From Candidatus Gastranaerophilales bacterium (lineage in GTDB: Bacteria; Cyanobacteriota; Vampirovibrionia; Gastranaerophilales; Gastranaerophilaceae), in NCBI GenBank assembly GCA_947624645.1, contig CANQLG010000013.1:1-55452 (forward strand): a stretch of 55,452 nucleotides of DNA, written 5' to 3'. Positions 46,505 to 55,400 of the stretch are shown here, piece by piece. Position numbers and translations under genes: made by a program. Numbering within the stretch: position 1 is the stretch's first letter; the number at the start of each line of letters is the position of its first letter. The notes under the pieces were generated by a model, which was not told the DNA's origin, did no database searches, and saw nothing but the letters and a program-made list of their open reading frames with translations.

Positions 46505-48283
46505 ATGATGGAAATAATAAATAAAATTAAACAATCACAATTTTATATAAATTACTCAAGAATGTGGCCGTTTGTCAAACCGTATTCATTCAGGGGATTA
46601 ATGGCGGTACTCATTTGCATACCGATAGGCGGGCTTGACGCAGTAATTGCATTATCTTTAAAACCGTATATGGATATTGTTATGGTCGAGCAAACGCTTT
46701 ATTCCCCTTGGTATATACCTGTTGGGATTGTGGCATTTACCAGTATTCAAGGCGTATTAAATTATCTGGCAATATATTTAAACACGTGGGTGGGCGGAAA
46801 AATCACAGCCGATTTAAAATTTGAACTGTATAAAAAAATGCTCCGGTTTGAAACTCAGTATTTTGACAGAAAAAAATCGGGCGATATAGTTTTCAGATTT
46901 AATAATGACGCAGATACCGCCTGCAATGGGCTTTTAAATAATCTGAAGGTGTTTGTATCAAGAATTTTTTCTTCGGTTTCTCTGATTGGAGTACTGTTTT
47001 ATAACTCCTGGCAGCTTGCTATTATAGCAAGTGTAGTGCTGGGATGTGCTTTATTACCGCTTACAAAAATCAGAAAACATATCAAAGATGTTGTGGATAA
47101 ATCAACTGCCGCAACTTCAAAAGTTATAACCTCGTATAATGAAAGCTTTGCGGGGAATAAAACAATAATTTCATATAACTTAGCGGAATATCAAAAAAAT
47201 AAATTTGCGGATACTTTAAGAAATTTATTTACCCTGCAAATAAAGATGGTACAAAGAACATCTTGGCTGTCACCGATGATGCATGTTATAGTTTCTATTG
47301 GAATAGGTCTTGCAATAGGATACGGAAGCCATTTAATTGTTACCAAGCAAATAACGGCAGGCAATTTTGTATCATTTATTACAGCGTTAATTATGCTCTA
47401 CACACCTGTTAAGGATATAGGAAAGAACTATAATGCAGTTCAGCTTTCGTTTATGGCTATTGAACGTATATTTAATATATTAAATTCAACTCCAAAAATA
47501 CTTGATAAAGAAAGCGCTGTTGAACTTAAAAATATTGAACACAATATTACATTTGAAAATGTTAATTTTGAGTATATAAAAGGTAAAAAAGTTCTGGATA
47601 ATATTAATTTAAATGTTTTAAAAGGTGAAACAATTGCAATAGTAGGCAACTCGGGCGGAGGGAAATCAACACTGGTAAGTTTAATCCCAAGATTTTATGA
47701 TGTAACATCGGGCGCAGTTAAAATAGACGGAGCTGATATTAGGGATTTTACATTAAAATCTTTAAGAGAAAATATAGCTGTTGTTTTTCAGGATAATTTC
47801 TTGTTCTCGGGAACTATAAGAGAAAATATAATGCTGGGTAAAAAAAATGCAACTGATGAAGAATTAAATCAAGCAATAAAAATGGCATACTTAGATGAAT
47901 TTATAGCAACGCTTAAAGAAGGTTTAAATACTCAAATAGGTGAAAGGGGTATGCTGTTGTCTGGCGGTCAAAAACAGCGTGTAGCAATAGCAAGAGCATT
48001 TTTAAAAAATGCTCCTATTGTAATTCTTGATGAAGCAACATCTGCCTTAGATAATAAATCGGAAGCCGTTGTACAAAAAGCGATTGATAATTTAATGCAG
48101 GATAAAACAGTTTTTGTAATTGCTCACAGGCTATCAACCATTCAAAATGCTCAAAGAATTATTGTTATAAACCAAGGCAAACTGGTTGAATCAGGCACTC
48201 ACGAAGAACTTATGAAAATTGAAAACGGTAAATATAAAGCGCTGTATGAAATGCAGTTTAAAAAGCAATTGCAGGCAGTTTGA
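46505..48283 (+). CDS. ABC transporter, MsbA/lipid-flippase type (fused membrane and ATPase)
   Basis: A 592-residue half-transporter. Six membrane helices span residues 25-310. The ATPase domain has Walker A GNSGGGKST at about 380, the Q loop, the signature LLSGGQKQRVAIARAF (about 482-497), Walker B IVILDEATSALD at about 505 and the H-loop IAHRLS. Such dimers flip lipid A, lipid-linked oligosaccharides or similar carriers. Placement inside the glycan locus suggests export of a lipid-linked glycan. Two in-frame ATGs begin the gene; the ribosome binding site is weak. Confidence 0.93.
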   Translation: MMEIINKIKQSQFYINYSRMWPFVKPYSFRGLMAVLICIPIGGLDAVIALSLKPYMDIVMVEQTLYSPWYIPVGIVAFTSIQGVLNYLAIYLNTWVGGKITADLKFELYKKMLRFETQYFDRKKSGDIVFRFNNDADTACNGLLNNLKVFVSRIFSSVSLIGVLFYNSWQLAIIASVVLGCALLPLTKIRKHIKDVVDKSTAATSKVITSYNESFAGNKTIISYNLAEYQKNKFADTLRNLFTLQIKMVQRTSWLSPMMHVIVSIGIGLAIGYGSHLIVTKQITAGNFVSFITALIMLYTPVKDIGKNYNAVQLSFMAIERIFNILNSTPKILDKESAVELKNIEHNITFENVNFEYIKGKKVLDNINLNVLKGETIAIVGNSGGGKSTLVSLIPRFYDVTSGAVKIDGADIRDFTLKSLRENIAVVFQDNFLFSGTIRENIMLGKKNATDEELNQAIKMAYLDEFIATLKEGLNTQIGERGMLLSGGQKQRVAIARAFLKNAPIVILDEATSALDNKSEAVVQKAIDNLMQDKTVFVIAHRLSTIQNAQRIIVINQGKLVESGTHEELMKIENGKYKALYEMQFKKQLQAV

Positions 48284-48294
48284 TTATTATTGTT

Positions 48295-49455
48295 TTACGG
48301 CTTTTTTATGAATTTTTTGCTTAAATATATAGAAGCAGGTTTTTCAATTATGTAATATAGCATAACCCCGGATACAAGAATTACCGATATAATTGTAATT
48401 AGATTTAATACAGGATGGCAATGTACCCAATACGGATGTTTTGTCCACAATAATGACCTAAAAAGAAATAAAATAAAAATATGCACCATATATAATGAAT
48501 ATGTATATTTCCCAAGTTTTACAAAAATATCTTTATCCAAAAGTCTGGAAATAAGTCCTCTCTTATATAAAAACAGAATCATTGTAATTGTAAATACAAT
48601 TACAAATATTAGCTTATTGCGGCAGTTAACTCTGTGAAGAAATAAGTTATTAATCATAAAATACATGCATATAAATTCACATATTGTTAAAAATATAACG
48701 GAATATATATTGCAGGTAGTTTGTTTTATTTTATCAATGTTATTAATGTACCATTCCCCTATAAAATATCCTATGCCGATACCTGCAAATGCTCTAAGCA
48801 GTCCGGGGATAAAAATATAGTAATGAATTTTGGTTGTATTAGTTAAAGCTCCGCATTGAGTTTGTATAATAAGTGAATATGCAAAAAATATTCCAATTGC
48901 AATAAACAAATTAACAGATTTTTTTTCGAAATTTTTTCTCAAATAAAAAAACAAAGCTAAAACCCAAATTAATGAAGAACAAAACCAAAATTGATCTACT
49001 TGTGTCGGATAAGATTTATAAACTAATCCGGTTCCGGGCAAGCAGAATATATAAAATAAATTTTTATAAAAATCCCATTGTATAATGCCCGTTAAAGACA
49101 CTAAAAATGATATTATGATAATTGATATTAATACAGGGTGAAATCGAATGATTTTGTTTTTTATGAATTCGAACAATGAATAATTAGTATTTAGTTTATA
49201 AACAAAGAAAAAACCTGAAATTATAAAGAATAATTCAATGCCTATTTGTCCGTCTTTTGTCATGTTTACTAAAGAATTGTATAAATCAATGTCGTGAAAA
49301 TTTTTCATATACATAAATTCAGGTCTGAAAATATGAAAAATTATAATAGCAAGACAAGCTAAAACTCTTAAGAAATCAATATTTTTAAGTCTTTGCTTCT
49401 CTCTCTCCCCCCCCCGAGCAATATTTTTAAGGTCTTCAACCGGTATATTATTCAT
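48295..49455 (-). CDS. Acyltransferase-3 family membrane O-acyltransferase with poly-G tract
   Basis: A 386-residue protein with about ten membrane helices. The first follows FLRVLACLAIIIFHIFRPEF, where the conserved His of the RxxA...H motif lies, and LFFIISGFFFVYKL is the second conserved block. Such proteins (for example OafA and NolX-type) O-acetylate or O-succinylate surface glycans. On the coding strand a nine-G tract encodes residues 14-17 (ARGGE) before the first helix. One G more or fewer stops the protein after about 25 residues, so this is a clean on/off gene. It is on (in frame) here. It points toward the ABC gene (convergent) and shares its strand with the XRE gene. Confidence 0.9.
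   Translation of the reverse strand: MNNIPVEDLKNIARGGEREKQRLKNIDFLRVLACLAIIIFHIFRPEFMYMKNFHDIDLYNSLVNMTKDGQIGIELFFIISGFFFVYKLNTNYSLFEFIKNKIIRFHPVLISIIIISFLVSLTGIIQWDFYKNLFYIFCLPGTGLVYKSYPTQVDQFWFCSSLIWVLALFFYLRKNFEKKSVNLFIAIGIFFAYSLIIQTQCGALTNTTKIHYYIFIPGLLRAFAGIGIGYFIGEWYINNIDKIKQTTCNIYSVIFLTICEFICMYFMINNLFLHRVNCRNKLIFVIVFTITMILFLYKRGLISRLLDKDIFVKLGKYTYSLYMVHIFILFLFRSLLWTKHPYWVHCHPVLNLITIISVILVSGVMLYYIIEKPASIYLSKKFIKKP
49407..49415 (-). repeat. Poly-G tract 6 (9 G on the coding strand) in acyltransferase gene
   Basis: Nine C on the plus strand, so nine G on the coding minus strand, followed by GAGAGAGAG. Located at codons 14-17. The count keeps the gene in frame; one base either way truncates it. 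Confidence 0.96.
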
Positions 49456-49504
49456 GTTTGTTCCTTTTCCTTTTAACTTTATTTATTTTCACATAATATA
49501 ATTT

Positions 49505-49855
49505 TTAAAGCAAACTTTTCCCGATTTTTAATCCTTTTTGAGCGTGTTGAAGAGCTTCAAGATAATATTTTTTCTCTATATCCGATTTTGCTGAATTTAG
49601 AATATTTAAGGATTTCAAAAAAAATTTATCGGGAAGATTTATATCATTTAAGGGCTTTTCATCAATTTCATAAATATCAAAATCAAGTACCCTGGCAAGT
49701 TTTTTTATTATATTATAAGTCGGCATATGCTTGCCCTTTTCAATTCTTGACAGATGTTTATTATCAATACCGATTTTTTCCGCAAGCTGTTCTTGAGTCA
49801 ACCCTTTAGATTTTCTGATTTTACGAATTTTTTCGCCGAGTGTATTCTGTAACAT
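49505..49855 (-). CDS. XRE-family transcriptional regulator
   Basis: The protein is 116 residues from the ATG preceded by AAAGAGGTGACA; an upstream in-frame ATG is rejected for lack of a ribosome binding site. A Cro/CI-type helix-turn-helix is at about residues 7-60 (KIRKIRKSKGLTQEQLAEKI, GIDNKHLSRIEKGKHMP). The rest is helical and may dimerise (IEKKYYLEALQHAQKGLKI). It is divergent from the third radical SAM gene across an A/T-rich region with CGTAAT repeats, so it may control itself and the neighbouring glycan genes. Confidence 0.88.
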   Translation of the reverse strand: MLQNTLGEKIRKIRKSKGLTQEQLAEKIGIDNKHLSRIEKGKHMPTYNIIKKLARVLDFDIYEIDEKPLNDINLPDKFFLKSLNILNSAKSDIEKKYYLEALQHAQKGLKIGKSLL

Positions 49856-49900
49856 TGTCACCTCTTTTTTATTTTTTACAAAAGAACAACTTTTATACAC

Positions 49901-49939
49901 CGTAATTTAACGAATTTTTAACGTAATAATTTTCGTAAT
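49901..49939 (+). promoter_or_regulatory. Phased CGTAAT repeats between XRE and radical SAM genes
   Basis: CGTAAT-like hexamers begin at 49901, 49911 (CGAATT), 49922 and 49934, about one helical turn apart, in the divergent promoter region. They could be binding sites for the XRE regulator. Confidence 0.5.
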
Positions 49940-50011
49940 ACATGTTGAATTAATTCCGCAGTTATGTAATTATTATTTTATTGAAAAGAAACAGACACAT
50001 GCGAGGGTATA

Positions 50012-51376
50012 ATGGGAAATAGCGTATTAGAGAAAGTATTTTCTGTAAAAAATGATGATAGAAAAACACACAAAGTAGTTACAGTTTTGGGAGCAAAAAT
50101 AAAATTTAAAAAGGACGGAATAAAATCGCTTAAACAAAAAATTGAAGACTATAAAATTATGCACGATTCTTCTTTATATGTCGGTATTCCCAAGGATATA
50201 ACATTACAACTGATGTTTAACAGCGGTTGTAACAGCAAATGTAAATTTTGCTATGTACACAATGTTAACAATAAAAACACATACCTAATGCCAAAAGAAT
50301 GGGTATATAAAACTTTTAAAAGTATTTATCCTTATACACAGCATTTAGTTCCAACATACGGAGAAATAACTTTCGGCGCAGAAGGTTATAACTACCTGAA
50401 TTGGATTACTCAAAATTATCCGCATATAAATATTTTTATGGAATCTAACGGTATCGCCTTCACTGATCGCTGGGCAAAAATGGCTGCTAAAAATTTATTT
50501 AACGTAAATTTTTCAGTTAATGCCGTTGACGAAGAAAGCTACAAAAAAACGGTTTGGGAAAAAGACGGAATATTCACTCTTATTATGAATAATATTAAGC
50601 ATTATCTTGACGTATTAAAAGAAAATGGTACAAGTATGTTTAAACCCAGTATATCGTGCGTATTAAATTCCTCAAATTATCACAATACCGCAAAATTTAT
50701 AAAAATGGCGGCACAACTTGGTATTCAAAAAGTAATTATATTTTTTGATGCTAAGGAAAACAGTGTCGAACGTCTGAGTGTAAAAGATAAGGAAGGCTTT
50801 TATAATGCCCTGATTACATTAATTGAATTAACAAAACTTTTGGAAAAGAAGATGATTTTAGGGTTCAAATTATTTATACCGATATGCAATATAGAAGAAT
50901 ATGAAAATAAAGTTAAAAATACAAGTATTGAAGAACTAAAAGAAAAATATTCCGATATATGGAAATTAGCTAAAGATTTTGATTATTATGAAAATTACAA
51001 ACAAAAAGTTGAAAAATATAAAGAATACAATAAAAAACCGTTAACATATTATGAAGAAAAGACAGGAGTAACATATCATCAGGAAGAACTAAAGGGTAAA
51101 ATTATATGTACAAATCCTTGGAAACATATAAGATTAAGAACAAGCGGATTATTGGATTTTTGCTCTTGGAGAGGATATAAATCTAACATTTATATTCAAG
51201 ATTTTATTGAAAACGGATTATTAAACGTAGAGAAATTATTTAATGATAAATTTTACAGACGCCTCCGTAAAGATTTTGCAAAGGGTTGTTATACTAACTG
51301 CTTAAAAAATTGCCCCGGTTCAAGGTTTTTTACAAAGCAAGAATTTGAGGTCAAATATAAGGCAGAAAGGTGTTAA
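50012..51376 (+). CDS. Radical SAM protein (paralog 3)
   Basis: A 454-residue radical SAM enzyme closest to paralog 1 at 36.1 kb: the N-terminal VFSVKNDDRKTHKVVTVLGA and many central segments match. The cluster motif is Cys73, Cys77 and Cys80 (CNSKCKFC). The C-terminal part has IICTNPWKHIRLRTSGLLDFC and NCLKNC, and no G tract. GAGGG four nt before the ATG is the ribosome binding site. It lies divergent from the XRE gene and heads a new run of genes (KASIII, ACP, SDR, NeuD-like, GT2). Function unknown, but three copies in one glycan locus suggest a glycan-specific role. Confidence 0.88.
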   Translation: MGNSVLEKVFSVKNDDRKTHKVVTVLGAKIKFKKDGIKSLKQKIEDYKIMHDSSLYVGIPKDITLQLMFNSGCNSKCKFCYVHNVNNKNTYLMPKEWVYKTFKSIYPYTQHLVPTYGEITFGAEGYNYLNWITQNYPHINIFMESNGIAFTDRWAKMAAKNLFNVNFSVNAVDEESYKKTVWEKDGIFTLIMNNIKHYLDVLKENGTSMFKPSISCVLNSSNYHNTAKFIKMAAQLGIQKVIIFFDAKENSVERLSVKDKEGFYNALITLIELTKLLEKKMILGFKLFIPICNIEEYENKVKNTSIEELKEKYSDIWKLAKDFDYYENYKQKVEKYKEYNKKPLTYYEEKTGVTYHQEELKGKIICTNPWKHIRLRTSGLLDFCSWRGYKSNIYIQDFIENGLLNVEKLFNDKFYRRLRKDFAKGCYTNCLKNCPGSRFFTKQEFEVKYKAERC

Positions 51377-51426
51377 TCCGAAAAGAATAACCGGAGATGA
51401 AAAAATCATTAAAAAAAGAGGATAGT

Positions 51427-52575
51427 ATGGGCTTATCAAAATTTAAACATGTAAAAATAAAAGGAATAAGTACTGTTGTACCTGAAAAAGAGATAAATAT
51501 ATACGATGAAGCGCAATATTACGGAAACAATATAAAAAAAATAGACAGAATGCGTAAAATAGTAGGCTTTTATAAAAGACATGTTGTTGATGAAGGAGTA
51601 ACCGCTTCGGATTTATGTATTAATGCCGGTGAAATTCTCTTAAGTGAGATGAATATTGATAAAGACAGTATTGACGCTTTAATATTCGTAGTTCAGCGTC
51701 CCGACCACTCATCGCCTGCTACGGCATATTATATACATGATAAATTAAAATTGAGTAAAAACTGTATGGCTTTTGATATTCGTCAAGGCTGTACGGGCTG
51801 GGTATACGGTTTATATGTAGCAAGTGCCTTAATTGAATCAGGGGCTGCAAAAAGAATATTATTGCTGGCAGGTGATACACCCTCATCAGGAGTAAATCCT
51901 GCTGACAGAAACGTTGCACCGGTTTTCGGCGACGGCGGCAGTGCAACTCTTTTAGAATACAGTGATGAAATAAATAAGTCATATTTTAATATAACCGTTC
52001 AAAGCAATGGGTATGAAGCTATAATTAAACCGTCATCAGGCTATCGTCTGCCGTTTTTATATGATGAAAGCGATAAAGAGCTTACTGAATATTTAACAAC
52101 TCCTGCGGGAAATAAAGAAAGGCTTGTTGATTTACACTTGGACGGAATAGCCGTTTTTGATTTTACCATGAATGCCGTTCCTTCAAATATAGAAGATTTA
52201 ATGAAGCATTTTGGTTTTAATAGAGAAAATATAGATTATTTAATGCTTCATCAGGCAAATAAGCAGATAGTGCAGACACTAAGTTCAAAGTTAGGATTTA
52301 GCGATGAAAAAGCTCCTTATTATTCCTTTGAAGCATTCGGAAACCAATCAATAACATCTATACCGATAGCAATTTCATATAATATACAAGAAGAAATGCA
52401 AACGACCGAAAAAAGAATATTGGCAAGCGGCTTCGGTAACGGACTGGCTGTTGCTTCTTGTATTATTAACACCGATAAAATATACTGCTCGGGAATAAGG
52501 ATGTTTAAAAAACCAGAAGACTTTTTAGACAGAAAACAATATATAAAATACTGGAAAGAAAAAATTACAAACTAA
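51427..52575 (+). CDS. 3-oxoacyl-ACP synthase III-like (KASIII/FabH) enzyme
   Basis: The protein is 382 residues from the ATG at 51427, where AGAGGATAGT gives a ribosome binding site; an upstream in-frame ATG has none at a useful distance. The catalytic triad is Cys122 (DIRQGCTGW), His275 (MLHQANKQ) and Asn306 (FGNQSITS). These enzymes condense acyl-CoA with malonyl-ACP. Here it is followed by an ACP and an SDR, so it probably builds a special acyl group for the glycan rather than membrane fatty acid. Confidence 0.9.
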   Translation: MGLSKFKHVKIKGISTVVPEKEINIYDEAQYYGNNIKKIDRMRKIVGFYKRHVVDEGVTASDLCINAGEILLSEMNIDKDSIDALIFVVQRPDHSSPATAYYIHDKLKLSKNCMAFDIRQGCTGWVYGLYVASALIESGAAKRILLLAGDTPSSGVNPADRNVAPVFGDGGSATLLEYSDEINKSYFNITVQSNGYEAIIKPSSGYRLPFLYDESDKELTEYLTTPAGNKERLVDLHLDGIAVFDFTMNAVPSNIEDLMKHFGFNRENIDYLMLHQANKQIVQTLSSKLGFSDEKAPYYSFEAFGNQSITSIPIAISYNIQEEMQTTEKRILASGFGNGLAVASCIINTDKIYCSGIRMFKKPEDFLDRKQYIKYWKEKITN

Positions 52576-52585
52576 GGAGATTAAA

Positions 52586-52813
52586 ATGAAAAAAGAAGAA
52601 TTTTTACTGGGACTTGAAGATGTACTTCAAAGAGAAGAAGCTGTTAAAGAAAATGATATTTTAGATGATTATGATGAATGGGATTCTTTATCAAAAATGG
52701 CTGTTATGGCATATTATGATAAAAATTTCGGAGTTAAAATTACCCTTAATCAAATGAAAGATATTCATTTAGTTAAAGATTTAATAAATTTGGCAGGGGA
52801 TAATATCCAATGA
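52586..52813 (+). CDS. Acyl-carrier-protein-like protein
   Basis: A 75-residue acidic four-helix protein. DEWDSLSKM carries the phosphopantetheine attachment serine (Ser34) in a DSL motif, as in ACPs. AAGGAGATTAAA precedes the ATG. Its stop overlaps the SDR start (ATGA), so the two are coupled. It is placed to carry the acyl chain made by the KASIII-like enzyme. Confidence 0.88.
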   Translation: MKKEEFLLGLEDVLQREEAVKENDILDDYDEWDSLSKMAVMAYYDKNFGVKITLNQMKDIHLVKDLINLAGDNIQ

Positions 52814-53550
52814 TATCATTTTCAAAAGAAGATGTAATTATTGTAACAGGTGCTTCTTCCGGCCTTGGAGAAGGAACGGCTTTACTATTGAATCAACTTG
52901 GGGCGACTGTTGTTGGGATTGCAAGAAACAAAGAACGTTTAAACAAGATGAAAGAAAAATGTAAAAATCCCGAGAACATGCACATTGAAATAAAAGACTT
53001 AACGGAAAATATTGAAACTTTGCCTGATTATGTCAAAGAATTAAAAAATAAATACGGGAAATTTAGAGGTTTAGCCTACTGTGCAGGTATCGTAGAAGTT
53101 AAACCTCTGCAAATATTGGATTTATCTGCAATGAAAAAAATTTTTGACATAAACTATTTTGCTCCGATTTTTATGGCAAAAGGGTTCGCAGATAAAAGAA
53201 ACAATACGGGAAAAGGCGCATCTGCCGTTTTTATTTCATCAATAGCAGGGCTTCAATCAGATAAGGGCATGATAACTTATTCGGGTTCAAAAGCGGGGCT
53301 GGCTGCTTCTATAAAATCCATAGCAAGAGAGCAGGCAGCTAAAGGAATCAGATTCAATTGCGTTTCTCCATCTGATGTTATAACTTCAATGACTTCAGGT
53401 ATTTTGGGATTAAAAGAAACTAAAGCGAATTTATATCCGATGGGATTTGGTGAAGTATCTGATGTATCAAATATGATAGTTTATTTACTTTCTGATAAAG
53501 CAAAATGGATAACGACACAAAATTATGTAATAGATTGCGGGTATATGTAA
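52810..53550 (+). CDS. Short-chain dehydrogenase/reductase, FabG-like
   Basis: A 246-residue classical SDR. IVTGASSGLGEG binds NAD(P), GLAYCAGIVEV is the NNAG-like motif, and YSGSKAG (Tyr-x3-Lys) is the active site with Ser in FISSIAG. In this context it may reduce the 3-oxoacyl-ACP made by the KASIII-like enzyme to a 3-hydroxyacyl chain. It overlaps the ACP gene and lies 1 bp before the NeuD-like gene. Confidence 0.92.
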   Translation: MISFSKEDVIIVTGASSGLGEGTALLLNQLGATVVGIARNKERLNKMKEKCKNPENMHIEIKDLTENIETLPDYVKELKNKYGKFRGLAYCAGIVEVKPLQILDLSAMKKIFDINYFAPIFMAKGFADKRNNTGKGASAVFISSIAGLQSDKGMITYSGSKAGLAASIKSIAREQAAKGIRFNCVSPSDVITSMTSGILGLKETKANLYPMGFGEVSDVSNMIVYLLSDKAKWITTQNYVIDCGYM

Positions 53551-53551
53551 G

Positions 53552-54199
53552 ATGAAAAAAATATATGTTGTAGGTGGTAACGGTTTTGCAAGAGAGTGTT
53601 ACTGTTATATAAAAGATTTGGAAAAATCAGGAAAAGATATAGAATTTGCAGGTTTTTTAGGTCATGGCGGATATGGGCATACCGTTGATTATTTAAATTT
53701 ACAAAAATATTATATGGGCGAAGTTGCAGAACACAAGTTCCAAGATGATGAATATGCTGTTATAGGGGCAGGATATCCTAATTTAAGAAAAAAAATATAT
53801 GATGATTTAAAAAATATGGGAGTTAAGCTGTACAACTTAATAACAGTCAATTCTTATATTAATGAATATGTAGAAATCGGTGAAGGGAATGTTATAAATG
53901 CTACCAGAATAACATCCCCGCATATTAAAATAGGCAATGGCAACTTATTGAACGGAAATATTGTTCTTGGACATGATGCAAGGGTTGGAGATTTTAATTT
54001 TTTCGCTCCGAGAGTACAGATCCTGGGAAATGTAAAAGTGGGAAACAGTAATACAATTGGGGTAAATTCCGTATTACTTCCAAGTGCAAAAATAGGCAAT
54101 AATAACAAGATTGCACCTTTAAGTGCAGTTTATAAAGGCTGTAAAGATAACTGTTATATGCTGGGAAATCCTGCATTAAAAATCGGAGAAGTATTGTAA
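53552..54199 (+). CDS. NeuD/PglD-like sugar O- or N-acyltransferase (hexapeptide repeat)
   Basis: A 215-residue protein. The N-terminal GGNGFARECYCYIKDL binds the nucleotide sugar, and the C-terminal half is a left-handed beta-helix of hexapeptide repeats (IGEGNVINATRI, IGNGNLLNGNIVLGHDARVG). NeuD and PglD transfer acetyl groups to sialic acid or bacillosamine; His in GHD is the likely base. It may use the acyl-ACP of the adjacent module instead of acetyl-CoA. Confidence 0.9.
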   Translation: MKKIYVVGGNGFARECYCYIKDLEKSGKDIEFAGFLGHGGYGHTVDYLNLQKYYMGEVAEHKFQDDEYAVIGAGYPNLRKKIYDDLKNMGVKLYNLITVNSYINEYVEIGEGNVINATRITSPHIKIGNGNLLNGNIVLGHDARVGDFNFFAPRVQILGNVKVGNSNTIGVNSVLLPSAKIGNNNKIAPLSAVYKGCKDNCYMLGNPALKIGEVL

Positions 54200-55345
54200 A
54201 TGAAAAAGAAATTTAAATTTTTTAAGGTTTCAAATATAAACAATCCCTATAAATACCGTTATAAAAGAAGATATTCATTTTTTGGCATTCATTTTACAGT
54301 TAAAAATAAAGAAAAGATTAAATTTTATATTGAAAAAAAATCTAAAAAACCAAGTAAATACTATAATCAATACATATCGGAAATTAATGAAGCGGATTTG
54401 GCAAGATTAAATAAAAATCCATTACTTACAATTGTACTTGTAACATACAATCATCAAAATACTATTGAAGATTGCATATTAAGCCTTTTAAACCAAAAAA
54501 CGAAATATCCGTATTTAATAAAAATATGTGATGACGCATCAACCGATAAAACAAGCGAAGTATGCTTTAAATATATGAAATTATATCCCGAAAAAATACA
54601 ATATGTATTGCAAAAAGAAAATACACTTGGTAAACATTTTGCAAAAGCAATAAAGTCTTTAAATTCAAAATACTGGTGTTTTATAGACGGTGATGATAAA
54701 TATCTTACGGATGATAAAATAGAAGAAGCACTGGATTTTATGGAAACACACAGTGATTATGTAACGTTTGCAAATGATTTTTTATTCAAATCAAGAACAT
54801 GGAAAGGCTCTCAGCCCCATGCCATATACAAATTAAAAAAAGGAAACCAAGATATAAGTCTTGACCATTATGTTTATTTGCACCCCTCATCAAGAATTCA
54901 CAGAAGAGTTATTGAAGATTATGATAAAGAATATCCCGAATTAAAAGTAATTTCCGATTATTATTTATATTTTTTACATCTTATAAAAGGAAAATGTTAT
55001 TTTTCGGACACCATAAAATCAGTATGGAACTTTAACGGTCAAGGAATGTATTCCAAGAGAAGTCTGCTTTTAAGAGAGTATTTAGACAGAATAATTGATT
55101 ATAATTTGAATTCATTATTAAACTATAAATATAATGACTTTTTTGTCAAAAAATGGAATATAAAAAAACACAGAATAATGGCACAAAGCTGGCTACCCAA
55201 ACAAATTTTGGGCATAGCTTGGGCTGTTTACATGAGAAATAAGAGAATAAGACTGGCACGGGCAGAAAAAAAAGTTATAGATGATAGTTACAATCACATA
55301 AAAAAGATAAAACAGTTCAGATATTTAAAAAATGATTTATTTTAA
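54200..55345 (+). CDS. Family 2 glycosyltransferase with extra N-terminal segment
   Basis: A 381-residue GT2. About 70 residues precede the catalytic part and contain RRYSFFGIHFTVKNKEK, a short motif like that of other proteins here. The catalytic domain starts TIVLVTYNHQNTIEDCILSL, has DDASTDKT and the DxD-like DGDDKY, and ends with a basic tail. It is a paralog of the GT2 enzymes at 34 kb and 38.9 kb. It is the last complete gene of the window, beginning at the stop of the NeuD-like gene. Confidence 0.9.
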   Translation: MKKKFKFFKVSNINNPYKYRYKRRYSFFGIHFTVKNKEKIKFYIEKKSKKPSKYYNQYISEINEADLARLNKNPLLTIVLVTYNHQNTIEDCILSLLNQKTKYPYLIKICDDASTDKTSEVCFKYMKLYPEKIQYVLQKENTLGKHFAKAIKSLNSKYWCFIDGDDKYLTDDKIEEALDFMETHSDYVTFANDFLFKSRTWKGSQPHAIYKLKKGNQDISLDHYVYLHPSSRIHRRVIEDYDKEYPELKVISDYYLYFLHLIKGKCYFSDTIKSVWNFNGQGMYSKRSLLLREYLDRIIDYNLNSLLNYKYNDFFVKKWNIKKHRIMAQSWLPKQILGIAWAVYMRNKRIRLARAEKKVIDDSYNHIKKIKQFRYLKNDLF

Positions 55346-55400
55346 TTGTAAATGAAATCATATCTTTGCAAATTATAAGATAAAATGAAAGGACAAAAAA

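Noticed and set aside
36073-51376. Insertion sequence or transposon as cause of the paralog copies
   Set aside because: I see no transposase, terminal inverted repeats or target duplication in the locus; plain duplication and divergence explain it.
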